64,000 nucleotides of DNA from Mesorhizobium sp. B2-7-2 (GCF_006440775.1 NZ_VFTZ01000017.1:53220-117219), one strand, 5' to 3'. Shown: positions 24,085-33,754, counted from the stretch's first letter. Made by a program: numbers and translations. The notes: generated by a model not told the origin, from the letters alone.

Positions 24085-24989
24085 TTCTTGCTCTTGCCGA
24101 CAGCTTTCAAGAGGTTCGCCTTCAGCGGATTTTCAGGCGCGCCGCCGGCAGCCGCCTTCTTGGCGGGCTTGGCCGACGCTTCCTCGGCCTTGCTCTTCGA
24201 CCTGGCCGGGGGTTTCGCCTGCTGCGAGAGGCTCGCCTTCAGCGCATCCATCAGGTTGATGACGTTGCCACGCTCGGGCGCGGCCGCGATGATCGGCTTA
24301 TGGCCCTTCAGCTTCTCGCGGATCATCGCCATCAGCGCCACCTCGTAGCGATCCTCATAATTCTTCGGATCGAAATGGGTTTGCTTCTGCTTGATCAGCG
24401 CCTCGGCCAGCTGCAGCATTTCGGGATCCGGTTTGGCATCCGGGATGTTTCCGAAATATTCAGCTGTGCCGCGCACTTCGTTGGGATTCCTCAAGGTGCA
24501 GACGAACATGCCGTTCTCGCGCGCGCCGATCGTCACCACGCGTTCGCGGCTGGAGAGCACCAGGCGCGCGATCGCGAGCTTGCCAGACTTGCGCATCGCT
24601 TCCCGCAACACTGCGAAGGTCTCCTCCGCCATGGCGCCGTCGGGCGCGAGGTAATAGGGCGAGTCCTGGTAGATGACGTCGACCTCGCCCTCGTCGACGA
24701 AGGCCTCGATGTTCATCGTGTGGTTGGATTCGATCCTGACCGCATCGAGATCGGCGTCATCGATGATGATGTACTGCTTGTCCTCATATTCGTAGCCGCG
24801 CACCAGGTCCGAGCGCTCGACAAGGCCGAGCTCGGGATCGACCGGCTTCATGTTGATGCGGTTGTGGGTCTTCTTGTGCAGCTGATTGAACGAAATGCGC
24901 TCGCTCGCGCTGGTGGCCGGGTAAAGCCGGACCGGACAGCTGACGAGGCTGAGCTTGAGATAACCTTTCCAACTTGCCCTGGGCGCCAT
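24081..24989 (-). CDS. ku: Non-homologous end-joining protein Ku
   Basis: The 302-residue bacterial Ku starts with MAPRASWKGYLKLSLVSCPV and contains the core FNQLHKKTHNRINMKP, VRGYEYEDKQYIIIDDADLD and the FDPKNYEDRYEVAL region. A Lys/Ala-rich tail follows, typical of longer Ku proteins that contact DNA and LigD. It forms a ring on DNA ends and recruits LigD. It is followed by the coupled TPR gene and preceded, 436 bp away, by ligD on the same strand. Confidence 0.95.
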   Translation of the reverse strand: MAPRASWKGYLKLSLVSCPVRLYPATSASERISFNQLHKKTHNRINMKPVDPELGLVERSDLVRGYEYEDKQYIIIDDADLDAVRIESNHTMNIEAFVDEGEVDVIYQDSPYYLAPDGAMAEETFAVLREAMRKSGKLAIARLVLSSRERVVTIGARENGMFVCTLRNPNEVRGTAEYFGNIPDAKPDPEMLQLAEALIKQKQTHFDPKNYEDRYEVALMAMIREKLKGHKPIIAAAPERGNVINLMDALKASLSQQAKPPARSKSKAEEASAKPAKKAAAGGAPENPLKANLLKAVGKSKK

Positions 24990-25028
24990 GATGAACTCCT
25001 ACGCGGCCATGCACTGACAGTATGTTTG

Positions 25029-25077
25029 GAGCATGGTCTTGTCCAAAACCGGTTCCGGCCTTTTAGGGCCATGCTCT
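25029..25077. repeat. GAGCATGG...CCATGCTC rhizobial hairpin repeat
   Basis: GAGCATGG (25029-25036) and CCATGCTC (25069-25076) enclose AAAACCGGTTCCGG and a TTTTAGGG segment. This matches the layout of a hairpin element widespread between rhizobial genes. The rest of 24990-25231 shows no gene. Confidence 0.7.
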
Positions 25078-25231
25078 TTGCAGCGCTTCGTCCGTAGGAC
25101 GATCAGCGCCGTGGAAATCCTACACCGACCCCTGATTGTACTGCCGAATTCCTGACGAAGTGTTTTCTGGGACGGTTGGCGCGGAGAATAGTTCAAATTG
25201 TAGCAAGCGTCGATGGAGATGGCATTGAGAT

Positions 25232-25420
25232 GATGGCGGGACAGCGCCCCCCTCTGTCCTGCCGGACATCTCCCCCACGAGGGGGGGAGATCAGATGTCA
25301 CGCCGGCTTTCGCCAATCTCCAACGTCGCAAAGAGAGCGCCAGCGGCGAGGTTGCTGATCTCCCCCCTTGTGGGGGAGATGCCCGGCAGGGCAGAGGGGG
25401 GCGCGAAGGAACGCGGCGCT
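25232..25420. repeat. Full-length family A palindromic repeat
   Basis: Two inverted halves flank the pair. The left half runs GACAGCGCCCCCCTCTGTCC, TGCCGGACATCTCCCCCACG, AGGGGGGGAGAT. The right half runs GATCTCCCCCCTTGTGGGGGAGAT, GCCCGGCAGGGCAGAGGGGGG, CGCGAAGGAACGCGG. CGGCTTTCGCCAATC lies in the centre. Each half has its own CTCCCCC hairpin. The element separates ku from ligD. Confidence 0.85.
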
Positions 25421-25425
25421 CGCCG

Positions 25426-27924
25426 TTATCCTACCTTGTCAAACACAGGCAAATCCCTTGCCGCCTCGTCGATCTCTGCCCAGGGATCGCCAGATGTCTC
25501 CAACAGCCCCGGCAGCGAGGCGTAGTTCAGATCCTCCGGCGCGTCGATGGTCTCCAGGTCGGTCCAGCTCACCGGCGTCGAGGCCGGCAGATTGGTGCGG
25601 GCGCGCAGAGAATAGGGCGCGGCGGAGGTGTGACCGCGCGCGTTGCGGTGGAAGTCGATGAAGATGCGCTTCTTGCGGTTTTCCTTGCCCATCGTGGTGG
25701 TGAAGGTGTCGGGCGCGCTTGCCGCCAGCAAAGTCGAAATCGCGCTCGAAGCCTGATGCAGTTTCTTCCAGTTCTGCTTTCGGGTCACCGGCACGGTGAT
25801 GTGGATGCCCTTGCCGCCGGAGGTTTTGGCGAATGGGACCAGTCCCAGGCTCTCCAGCCCGCCCTTGATGTGGACCGCGGCTTCGACCACCTCGCGCCAG
25901 GAAATCCCCTCGCCCGGGTCGAGGTCGAAGACGATCTGGTCGGGCTTGTCGAGCTTTGACCGGTGCGTGCCCCAGGTGTGGAATTCCACCACGCCGAACT
26001 GCGCCAGCGCAAGATAGCCCTTGGCGTCCTCGACCGAGAGATAGGTTTTTGTCTCGCCTTCCGAATTGGTGCTCTCGAACACGGCAACCGAAGCCGGCAT
26101 GCCGGTGAAGGCATGGCGCTGGAAGAAGCAGTCCTGCGGCTTGCCGGTCGGGCAGCGCACCAGCGACACCGGCCGGCCGATGATATGCGGCAGCATGAAA
26201 TCGCCGACCAGCGCGTAATAGACGGCGATGTCGAGTTTTGTAGGCCCGGTTCTACCGAACAGCCGCCGCTCCGGATTGGTGACCCAAATGGTGGCGAGGT
26301 CGGATTCGGCGATCAGCCGTTTGCGCTTGACCGGCACCGGTGTGGTCAGCCCGCCGATATCGCGCAACCCGCGGAAGACGCCGTGCCGGATCGCATTATC
26401 GGCGGTGCGGTTCGAATAGCGGACGCGTGCCGACAGCAGCGGCTTCACCCAATGCATCTCGCGCATGATCTCGCGCGGCACACCTTCGGGCGGGGTCGCG
26501 CCGGCGGTCAGCCGCTCCAGGCGGGCGAGCAGAGCCCGCGCCATCTCGCTGTCGAAGCCGGTGCCGACCTTGCCGCGATAGTGCAGTTCACCATTTTCGA
26601 ACTCAGCCATGCCGAGCGCCGCCAGCCCTTCGGCCTGGTCGGAGACGGTATAGCCGGCGATGACGAAATCGTCCGTCTTCTGCGCCTTGGCCTTGGTCCA
26701 GTTCTTGGTGCGGCCGCTCTGGTAGATTGCGTCGGCGCGCTTGGAGACGACACCTTCCAGCCCAAGATCCGAAGCCTGATCGTACAGGCCCTGGCCGTCG
26801 CCCTCGACATGGTCGCTGTACTGGATGGCGGAATTGGCGGGCTGACCGGCGAGCAGCTCGGCGAGCAGGGCTTTGCGCTTCTGCAGCGGCACCTTGCGCA
26901 GATCCCAGCCGTCGAGATGGAGCAGGTCGAAGGCGTAGAAATGCAATTTGGAGCCGGCGCCCTCGGCCAGCGCGTCCTGCAGCAGCGCGAAGCGCGAGAT
27001 GCCCTTGTCGTCGAGCACCATGATCTCGCCGTCAACGATCGCTTGGGCGATCGGCAGCCGCGAAAAGGCCTGCGGCAGATCGCCATAGCGTTTCGTCCAG
27101 TCGATTCCGCCGCGGGTGATCAACCGCACCTCGCCGCCCACGACATGCGCCATGGTGCGGTAGCCGTCGAACTTTATCTCATGCAGCCAGAGCTCGCCCG
27201 TGTCCGAGGCAACGCTCGTGCCGCCCGGTGGCTTCGGCACCTGGCTGGCGAGTTGCGGCTCGACGCGGGCGGGTGGCTCGGCCCTAACTGCGCCGGGCAG
27301 CTCGCCCGGTTTGAGCGAGCCGATTTTCGGCGGCAGGCGCTCGCGCTTCCTCGGCGGCGCCGCCAGTTCCTCGATGCGGCGGCCAGTCTTCACGCTTTCG
27401 GGGCGCGCCTCGAGAATGTCGAGCTTTGTATCGGAAGCGATATCGCGCTCTTTGAAGAGCAGCCAGTTCTTCTTGTTCTCGTCCTCGCCGGGCTTCGGCT
27501 TCAGCCGGGTCAGCATCCAGCCGCCATTGAGTTTTTGCCCTGCCAGCCGGAACTTGAACGCGCCGGTCCTGAGGCTTTTCTCGACATCCTCCATCGGCGC
27601 CCACGTACCGGTGTCCCAGACGATCATCGGCCCGCCGCCATATTCGCCCTCGGGGATGACGCCCTCGAAATCGATATATTCGATCGGATGGTCCTCGGTC
27701 TCGACGGCGAGGCGCTTGTCGGCTGGATTGAGCGAGGGCCCGCGCGGCACCGCCCAGCTCTTCAGCACGCCGCCGACTTCCAGGCGCAGATCGTAATGGT
27801 CGGCGGTGGCGTGGTGCTTGTGAACGACGAAGCGGTTGCCGGCACCGGCGGACAGGGCGCCTGCCGGTTCGGGGGTGCGGGAGAATTCGCGCTTGGCGCG
27901 GTAGGGTTTGAGGTTGGCGGGCAT
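25426..27924 (-). CDS. ligD: ATP-dependent DNA ligase D (multidomain NHEJ enzyme)
   Basis: The 832-residue protein has all three LigD modules. Residues about 30-180 form the 3'-phosphoesterase domain (FVVHKHHATADHYDLRLE). Residues about 215-510 form the ligase, with nucleophile Lys in HEIKFDGYRTM and motif VVDGEIMVLD-type sequences. Residues about 540-830 form the polymerase/primase domain with the metal-binding VFDLDPGEG motif. It processes, fills and seals double-strand breaks together with Ku. Confidence 0.95.
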   Translation of the reverse strand: MPANLKPYRAKREFSRTPEPAGALSAGAGNRFVVHKHHATADHYDLRLEVGGVLKSWAVPRGPSLNPADKRLAVETEDHPIEYIDFEGVIPEGEYGGGPMIVWDTGTWAPMEDVEKSLRTGAFKFRLAGQKLNGGWMLTRLKPKPGEDENKKNWLLFKERDIASDTKLDILEARPESVKTGRRIEELAAPPRKRERLPPKIGSLKPGELPGAVRAEPPARVEPQLASQVPKPPGGTSVASDTGELWLHEIKFDGYRTMAHVVGGEVRLITRGGIDWTKRYGDLPQAFSRLPIAQAIVDGEIMVLDDKGISRFALLQDALAEGAGSKLHFYAFDLLHLDGWDLRKVPLQKRKALLAELLAGQPANSAIQYSDHVEGDGQGLYDQASDLGLEGVVSKRADAIYQSGRTKNWTKAKAQKTDDFVIAGYTVSDQAEGLAALGMAEFENGELHYRGKVGTGFDSEMARALLARLERLTAGATPPEGVPREIMREMHWVKPLLSARVRYSNRTADNAIRHGVFRGLRDIGGLTTPVPVKRKRLIAESDLATIWVTNPERRLFGRTGPTKLDIAVYYALVGDFMLPHIIGRPVSLVRCPTGKPQDCFFQRHAFTGMPASVAVFESTNSEGETKTYLSVEDAKGYLALAQFGVVEFHTWGTHRSKLDKPDQIVFDLDPGEGISWREVVEAAVHIKGGLESLGLVPFAKTSGGKGIHITVPVTRKQNWKKLHQASSAISTLLAASAPDTFTTTMGKENRKKRIFIDFHRNARGHTSAAPYSLRARTNLPASTPVSWTDLETIDAPEDLNYASLPGLLETSGDPWAEIDEAARDLPVFDKVG

Positions 27925-27965
27925 GGGTCAGACGCCGAAGGGCGGAATGGAATGCGGCGAAGGCC

Positions 27966-28143
27966 GAGTTCCTTCGCGCCCCCCTCTGTCCTGCCGGACA
28001 TCTCCCCCACGAGGGGGGAGATTGGATGTCGCGCCGGTTTTCGCCAATCGCCCACACTGCAGGAAAAGCGGTGCCGACGAAGCTGCTGATCTCCCCCCTT
28101 GTGGGGGAGATGTCCGGCAGGACAGAGGGGGGCGCTGTCCCGC
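27966..28143. repeat. Full-length family A palindromic repeat
   Basis: This is a nearly perfect copy of the 25232 element: GTTCCTTCGCGCCCCCCTCT, TGTCCTGCCGGACATCTCCC at the left and the inverse (TGTCCGGCAGGACAGAGGGG) at the right, with CGCCAATCG between. Two such copies therefore flank ligD. Confidence 0.88.
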
Positions 28144-28171
28144 CAGCCTTGCCGTTGTCATGCTTAGTCGC

Positions 28172-28396
28172 TCAATCGTCAACAGCCGGCGTCAGTTCCA
28201 GTTCGGCGGGCGAAAGCCCTTGCCGCAACTGGCTCAGCCGGAACTCGTCGACCCAGTAGGCCTCGCCGTCGACCAGCACGCGGGCGCTGTAGGAGCCGCC
28301 GGAAAAGCGCTGCGCGGTGACATAGACCTTGTGGCGCTCAAGCGCGGTCTTCACCGCGGCGCGGCGGGACTTTTCTCTGGCGACGGGACTGGCCAT
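28172..28396 (-). CDS. Small hypothetical protein near ligD
   Basis: The 74-residue protein has a basic N-terminal helix (REKSRRAAVKTALERHK) followed by a short beta-rich stretch (RFSGGSYSARVLVDGEAYWV) and an acidic tail. No signal peptide is present. GAGTGAGG lies close upstream of the ATG. I do not recognise it. It sits upstream of ligD on the same strand but is separated from it by a repeat. Confidence 0.6.
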   Translation of the reverse strand: MASPVAREKSRRAAVKTALERHKVYVTAQRFSGGSYSARVLVDGEAYWVDEFRLSQLRQGLSPAELELTPAVDD

Positions 28397-28492
28397 GGCC
28401 TCACTCGAGCACGCTGCCGCTCCAACAGCGGCTGCCCATAAGGATGGCGGAGAGCAGGATGTGAGTCAATTTGCAGGGTGAAGGCGGCCCGT

Positions 28493-29713
28493 TCACCGCC
28501 CCGCACGCAGCCGCCGCCAGCGCTGCATCGCCTCCTGCGCGACCTTGAACAGGCGCGGGTTGGCGCGCACGAAAGCCACGCCCCGGCCACGGTATTTGAT
28601 GGCCTCGCTCGCCGCCATGCCCTTCGGCGTGATGCCGTAGCAAAGTTCGGACAGAACCGACTTCACTGCGCCCATATGTTCCTTGTAGCTCTGGTTGCCG
28701 ACCGACAGGTCGAAATGGTCGAACCCCTGCCCGCGCCCCCATCTGATCAGCTCGCCCATGATGCAAAGTCCCGGCGAGACATTGGGAACCGCACCCTGGT
28801 CGATCGCGACCAGCAGCGCGTGCAGCGTGCCCAGATGGACCGCCAGATATTGGACCGCGACCATCACGTCGCCGGCGCGCAGGCCGAAGATCCGCACCGA
28901 ACCGTCGGTCAGGCCGCGATGCGCGGCCTTGCGGTAGAAATCGACGACCGGCGGTTGCGCCAACAGATCGAAGCGGCCGAGCTCGCGAAAACGGCTGAGC
29001 CGCATCTCGACCAGCTTGTCGAAGATGGAATCCACCAGGGCTGGCGTGTCGGCCTCGACCAGGGCCAGGCCGCCATTGCGATCGAGCCGGCGCAGGTCCT
29101 TGTTGAGCGCCTTGACGAAGGACGGGCGACAGATGCGCTTGACGACGGTTTCGGCGTCGCCATCCATGGCGATGCCATAGTGGGAATGTATGGAATCGCG
29201 CGCTGGCGAAAGCAGCGCCAGGGGATTGGCGATGCCGCCGATCTGTTTCGGGATACCGACGATATGGATGCGGTCGGCCGGCGGCAGCACGGAAAGCACC
29301 GCCGCCCATGCGGCCTCGGCGGATTGCCTGGTCCAGGGCGTCGCGTCGGCGAGCAACGGCGCGGAATAATCGCACACCCCGCAGCTCAGCCACTCGATCA
29401 CCCAATGGTGGAATGCGCGGCGCCGCATCAACGGCACCAGCATCCTCAGCTCGCCCGTGGCGGCGTCCCTCACCTCGACGATGGCGAGATCGGCTTTTGG
29501 CGGCACAAGCCCTTCGACAATCCCTTCGGCCCAGGCGAAATGCTGGTGGCCGGTGCACACGCCCTCTGTCTCGAGACGCAGCCAGAGCGGCTTAACCGCT
29601 TCGAGGCTGGTGTGCAGCCGCGCCACATAAGCGCCGCCGGCGGCGTGCACTGCAGCCTCATCGCCGGCCAAGCCGGTCGTCATCGCGGCCATCGGCATTG
29701 CCTGGCTTGTCAC
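28493..29713 (-). CDS. GNAT-type (CelD/BcsL-like) acyltransferase of the polysaccharide locus
   Basis: The 406-residue protein has the duplicated GNAT fold of CelD-like proteins. The C-terminal acetyltransferase half holds RFDLLAQPPVVDFYRKAAHR, VRIFGLRAGDVMVAVQYLAV and the end-of-domain motif GQGFDHFDLSVGNQSYKEH. Such proteins are common in exopolysaccharide and cellulose loci and probably acylate a sugar or amino-sugar precursor. It is the last gene of the minus-strand unit glycosyltransferase, flippase, GNAT, starting 9 bp after the flippase stop. Confidence 0.83.
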   Translation of the reverse strand: MTSQAMPMAAMTTGLAGDEAAVHAAGGAYVARLHTSLEAVKPLWLRLETEGVCTGHQHFAWAEGIVEGLVPPKADLAIVEVRDAATGELRMLVPLMRRRAFHHWVIEWLSCGVCDYSAPLLADATPWTRQSAEAAWAAVLSVLPPADRIHIVGIPKQIGGIANPLALLSPARDSIHSHYGIAMDGDAETVVKRICRPSFVKALNKDLRRLDRNGGLALVEADTPALVDSIFDKLVEMRLSRFRELGRFDLLAQPPVVDFYRKAAHRGLTDGSVRIFGLRAGDVMVAVQYLAVHLGTLHALLVAIDQGAVPNVSPGLCIMGELIRWGRGQGFDHFDLSVGNQSYKEHMGAVKSVLSELCYGITPKGMAASEAIKYRGRGVAFVRANPRLFKVAQEAMQRWRRLRAGR

Positions 29714-29722
29714 ATCATTCTC

Positions 29723-31030
29723 CTATCGTCTCTGGACTGCCAGCGTGGCCGCACGGCGCCAGGCGCCGAGCACGCTGGGGCGCTGCTCGTTCGGGTGCTT
29801 GGAGTTCCACATACGGTGAGCAGCGAAATACCATGAGGCCACAAGCACGAAGGTCTCGGAGACCGCGGCTCCGGCCAGCGACCATGTCGACGGGGCGACG
29901 GCCAACAGAATCCCGATCGCCGCCAGCCCGACAATCGCGCCGGCCATGGTGATGAAGGCGACGATGCGGAAATCGCCAAGGATCTCGAGGACCACGCGCG
30001 GCATGACATAGGCCATGATCGGCACGAAGTTGGCGATGGCGAAAAGCCCGATCAATCCGACCGAGGCATGCTGCAGCGCCTGGGATTTGATCATCGGCAA
30101 GATGAACAGGATGTCGCAACCATAGGCCAGGCTGCCGAGCCCCATGACGAGCGCCCAGACCTTGGCCTGCGTCCACACGCGGTCGAACTCCTTGTTGCGC
30201 GCCAGCTTTGCGAGTTCCGGCTGGGTCATGTTGGAGAAGGCAAGGCTGGAGATGCGCAGCGGCGCAAACAGCACCAGCACCGCCGCCAGCGGCGCATAGG
30301 CCGCGGGTCCGGCGATGCCGGCGACCAGCAGGGCCAGGCATTGCCCCTGGATGTTGGTGGTTGTGGCGCTGAACCCCGACCAGCGAAGCTGCGGCCAGAG
30401 CTTTGCGTAGCGCCGCAAGGTCGGCGCACGAAAGGAGATGCGCAGCTTGCGGCGCGCCAGCTTCACCAGCACTGCGATGCCGACCATGTTGGCCACGGCA
30501 AGCGCGTAGAAGGTGACCTGAAGCGCGTCCGCGAAGAGCCAGATCGCCGCTCCTGCGAGCACTATGCCCGCGATCGTGAACGCGGCGTCGCTGATGGAGA
30601 CGACAAGCTGCATGCGGCGCGCGAAGAAGGCGGTGCGCATGTGGCTACGCAGCGACCAGGCCCCGACGAAGCAGGCGGCGCCGATGCCGCTCGGGTCGCC
30701 CAGGAGGCGCATCAGCAGCCCGGTGCCCAATCCCATCAGCAGCGCCACCACCAGCGCCGCCGATCCGAAGGTCACGTCGTAGGCGTCGACGCCGGCGGAG
30801 TTGGCGCTTTTGCTCATCCATACGGTGGCGGGAACGGCGGTGAGCGAGCGGATATAGGACAAGCCGACGCCGCCCATCACCATGGCCAGCGCGAAGAGCC
30901 CGTAACCTTCGGCCGACAAAAGATGCAGCAGCGCGATGTTCAGGGCGAAATGGAAGCCGCTCTGCATCGCCTCGCCGCCGATCATCAACATGAGGCGCCG
31001 CACCAGATGGGCCGGGAAGGTGAACTTCAC
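29723..31030 (-). CDS. Wzx-like polysaccharide flippase (MOP superfamily)
   Basis: The 435-residue membrane protein has about 12-14 hydrophobic segments and the Wzx/MATE-like pattern (GLFALAMVMGGVGLSYI, AYAPLAAVLVLFAPLRI). It would flip undecaprenyl-linked repeat units across the inner membrane. The start is GTG 31030, with GGAG upstream, and it overlaps the TGA of the glycosyltransferase gene (GTGA), which indicates translational coupling. Confidence 0.85.
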   Translation of the reverse strand: MKFTFPAHLVRRLMLMIGGEAMQSGFHFALNIALLHLLSAEGYGLFALAMVMGGVGLSYIRSLTAVPATVWMSKSANSAGVDAYDVTFGSAALVVALLMGLGTGLLMRLLGDPSGIGAACFVGAWSLRSHMRTAFFARRMQLVVSISDAAFTIAGIVLAGAAIWLFADALQVTFYALAVANMVGIAVLVKLARRKLRISFRAPTLRRYAKLWPQLRWSGFSATTTNIQGQCLALLVAGIAGPAAYAPLAAVLVLFAPLRISSLAFSNMTQPELAKLARNKEFDRVWTQAKVWALVMGLGSLAYGCDILFILPMIKSQALQHASVGLIGLFAIANFVPIMAYVMPRVVLEILGDFRIVAFITMAGAIVGLAAIGILLAVAPSTWSLAGAAVSETFVLVASWYFAAHRMWNSKHPNEQRPSVLGAWRRAATLAVQRR

Positions 31031-32211
31031 GGGCTCGTCTCCGCCTCGCGGGCGACACGCGCCCGCCCCTGCCGCGGCGGCGTCGCCTTCAGCTTGTCGG
31101 CCACGATCGCCACGATCGCGGCGGCGGCGATCGGCTCGCTGAAGAGCGCCTCGTAGCGCGCACGACCGGCGGCGGCGAGGCCGCGCCACAGATCGGGCCG
31201 CAGGATGATCTCGCCGAGCTTGCCGGCAAGGGCGGCGGCATTGCCCGGCGGCGCATGCCAGCCGGTCTCGCCGTCGGCCACCACTTCCACCAGCCCGCCG
31301 ATCGCCGACACCAGCGGCGGCCGCCCCCAGCCCATCGCCTCGATGGCCACGCGGCCGAGCGATTCCGGGCGGCGCGACGGCACCGCGACGATGTCGGCCC
31401 AGCGATAATGGTTAGTGGGGTCGGAAACGAAAGGCAGCACCTCGACGTGCCCGGTCAGGCCCATGCGCCCAACCAGCTCGGCCAGTGCCTGCTCGCGCTC
31501 GGCGCTTTCGAAGGCGCCACCGACGAGGCGGACCTCGACACGGTCGCGCAACTCGGCGGGAAGCGAGGCGACGGCTTCGAGCAGCACCTCCTGCCCTTTG
31601 ATACGGTTGACGCGGCCAAGCAGGAGGACCTTGAGCGGCCGGTTGCCGTCATAAGTCATCGGCAGTGCCGCGGCGGGACCGGCAACGCCGTTATAGACGA
31701 CATGCGTGCGCCGCCCCTCGGCATCGAGGGCCGGCGGATCGCCGAAGGTGGCGCGCGTTGCGCGCGAGTTGAAGATGAGATCCGCCTTGCTCCAGCGCAT
31801 CAAGGCGACAAGCACCTTGCGCAGGACGCCCTCGGGAATCTCGTGGATGTGCAGCAGCGCCTTGCGCGGCAGGAGCCGCGCGGCCAGCGCATAATCGGCG
31901 ATGATCGAGGTGTTGATATAGGTCAGGTCGCTGCCCCGCATGCGCCGCCAGGCCCGCCAGAGCGCCGCCGGCAGCCGCGCCATCTCGACGGTGGCGAGCT
32001 TGAGCATCGCCTGGCGCCTGAGCACCCAGAGCGGTTCGAACACGATGCGGCTGGCATGCGGCTTGAGGATGTCGACAATCGGTCCCTCGCGCGGCAGCAC
32101 GACCTCGATCTCGGCGGCCGGAAACGCGGCGCGCAGCGCTGCCACGCTCTCCGCGAAGCTGCGGTCCGAACCATAGAGCTCGTAGCCCTGATGAATGCAG
32201 GCTATGCGCAT
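31027..32211 (-). CDS. Glycosyltransferase family 4
   Basis: The 394-residue GT-B enzyme has an N-terminal acceptor domain beginning MRIACIHQGYELYGSDRSFAE and a C-terminal nucleotide-sugar domain with LLLGRVNRIKGQEVLLEAVA and the EX7E-like site in PSRRPESLGRVAIEAMGWGRP. It would add a sugar to the lipid-linked repeat unit at the cytoplasmic face. It is the first gene of its unit; a sigma-54-like promoter lies about 120 bp upstream. Confidence 0.9.
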   Translation of the reverse strand: MRIACIHQGYELYGSDRSFAESVAALRAAFPAAEIEVVLPREGPIVDILKPHASRIVFEPLWVLRRQAMLKLATVEMARLPAALWRAWRRMRGSDLTYINTSIIADYALAARLLPRKALLHIHEIPEGVLRKVLVALMRWSKADLIFNSRATRATFGDPPALDAEGRRTHVVYNGVAGPAAALPMTYDGNRPLKVLLLGRVNRIKGQEVLLEAVASLPAELRDRVEVRLVGGAFESAEREQALAELVGRMGLTGHVEVLPFVSDPTNHYRWADIVAVPSRRPESLGRVAIEAMGWGRPPLVSAIGGLVEVVADGETGWHAPPGNAAALAGKLGEIILRPDLWRGLAAAGRARYEALFSEPIAAAAIVAIVADKLKATPPRQGRARVAREAETSP

Positions 32212-32329
32212 TGCTATCTTTCCACCTTGCACCCCGAGTCCGCTCAGTACCGGACCCTTCAAGCGCGGAAGGAACTTCATGCCAAATCCGCACGCCGCTC
32301 TACCCAGCGGTGGCCACTGCAGGCCCGGG

Positions 32330-32345
32330 AGCAAGGATCGTGCCG
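32330..32345 (-). promoter_or_regulatory. Putative sigma-54 promoter for the GT4-flippase-GNAT unit
   Basis: On the minus strand the sequence reads CGGCACG-ATCC-TTGCT. It has the -24 GG and -12 GC and the required spacing, and differs from the consensus TGGCACG-N4-TTGCT only at the first base. It faces the glycosyltransferase start at 32211. Confidence 0.6.
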
Positions 32346-32495
32346 GGTCCCGAATGTCCGGCCGCGACCCAGGAACCCCAGCCGTGCCCCATATCGATAC
32401 AGATACGTGGCGAAAGTTGACCGATGATGAAGCAAGCGAGGTAGCTTGAAGAGAAATTTTACACCTTCATGTGAATATTCGCCCTGGGGGTACCC

Positions 32496-32511
32496 TGGCA
32501 CGGAAGTTGCT
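32496..32511 (+). promoter_or_regulatory. Sigma-54 promoter for the GT-GH5 unit
   Basis: TGGCACG (32496-32502), four bases, TTGCT (32507-32511): a full match to the RpoN consensus. It lies 56 bp before the start of the plus-strand glycosyltransferase. Two short dyads sit just upstream, TTCATGTGAA (32466-32475) and GAATATTC (32473-32480), and could be activator sites. Confidence 0.8.
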
Positions 32512-32566
32512 GGGCGTGTCATTGCCGTAACAACAACCATGACCGGACCCTGGGGATTCCTTTATT

Positions 32567-33754
32567 TTGAAACCGGAACGACCTTCCACCCTGATCGAAA
32601 AGCCTTCGATCCTGATCCTGGGGACGCGCGGCATTCCGGCTTCTCACGGCGGCTTTGAAACCTTCGCCGAGCGGCTGGCGCTTTTCCTGGTTGGACGCGG
32701 CTGGAAGGTCGGCGTCTACTGCCAGAAGGAGGTCGGGCGCGTCGGGCAAAGGGTTACGAGCGAGACCTGGCGCGGCATCGAGCTCATCACCATCGAGGTC
32801 GCCTCCAAGGGTCCGCGCGCGACACTGGAATTCGACTGGCAATGCGTGCTCGACGCCGCCAGGCGGCCGAGCGTGTGCCTGGTGCTCGGCTATAATGGCG
32901 CGGTGTTCCTGACCTGGCTCAGGCTCATGCGGCGCAAGATCATCACCAATATGGACGGGATCGAGTGGCGGCGGCCGAAATGGGGGCCGGCGGCGCGCAG
33001 CTGGTTCTGGCTCAACGAATGGATCGCCGCCTGGGTTTCGCATCGGCTCATCGCCGATCACCCGGCGATCGCCGACCATCTGGCGACAAGGCGACGGCGC
33101 GGCGCCATCGCCACCATCGCCTATGGCGCGGACCCGGTGACCTCGGCGCCAGAATTGCCCGTTCGCGCGCTCGGGCTCGAGCCAGGCAAATATCTGGTCT
33201 CGATCGCGCGGATCGAGCCCGACAACAACATCCTGCCGATCATCGAAGCCTTCCGCAGCCGCGATCGCGGCGACATGAAGCTGGTGGTGCTCGGCACGCT
33301 CAACGACGACATTCCCTACCACCGCGCCGTGCGCGCGGCGGCAGGGACCGCGGTGATCATGCCGGGCGCGATCTACGATCGGGCGACGGTGCAGGCGCTG
33401 CGCTATCATGCGCGCGCCTATATGCACGGCCACACCGTGGGCGGCACCAACCCCTCGCTGGTCGAGGCGCTTGCCGCCGGCAACATGGTGATCGCGCATG
33501 ACAACCGCTACAATCGCTGGGTCGCCGGCGAGGCGGCGATTTACTTCAGCGATGCCGACAGCCTGAGCCATCGGATCGACGAGGCGTTGGCCGACGACGC
33601 GCTGGTGGCGCGCTGCAGCAAGGCGGCGCGAACGCGGGCCCGCGAGGCTTTCCGCTGGGAAGATGTGCTCATTGCCTACGAGAGGGAAGCGCTGCGGCAA
33701 CTCGGCGTCACCAGCGCCGTGCCGGCGAAAGCCGACCGCGCCAAGCACGCATGA
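32567..33754 (+). CDS. DUF1972-type glycosyltransferase
   Basis: The protein has the N-terminal DUF1972 signature ILGTRGIPASHGGFETFAER and a GT4-type C-terminal donor domain (YLVSIARIEPDNNILPIIEA, HGHTVGGTNPSLVEALAAG). Related proteins transfer rhamnose or other deoxysugars in exopolysaccharide assembly. The start is the TTG at 32567, with GGGGA upstream; no in-frame ATG precedes the signature, so the exact start is uncertain. The next gene overlaps by 4 bp. Confidence 0.87.
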   Translation: MKPERPSTLIEKPSILILGTRGIPASHGGFETFAERLALFLVGRGWKVGVYCQKEVGRVGQRVTSETWRGIELITIEVASKGPRATLEFDWQCVLDAARRPSVCLVLGYNGAVFLTWLRLMRRKIITNMDGIEWRRPKWGPAARSWFWLNEWIAAWVSHRLIADHPAIADHLATRRRRGAIATIAYGADPVTSAPELPVRALGLEPGKYLVSIARIEPDNNILPIIEAFRSRDRGDMKLVVLGTLNDDIPYHRAVRAAAGTAVIMPGAIYDRATVQALRYHARAYMHGHTVGGTNPSLVEALAAGNMVIAHDNRYNRWVAGEAAIYFSDADSLSHRIDEALADDALVARCSKAARTRAREAFRWEDVLIAYEREALRQLGVTSAVPAKADRAKHA

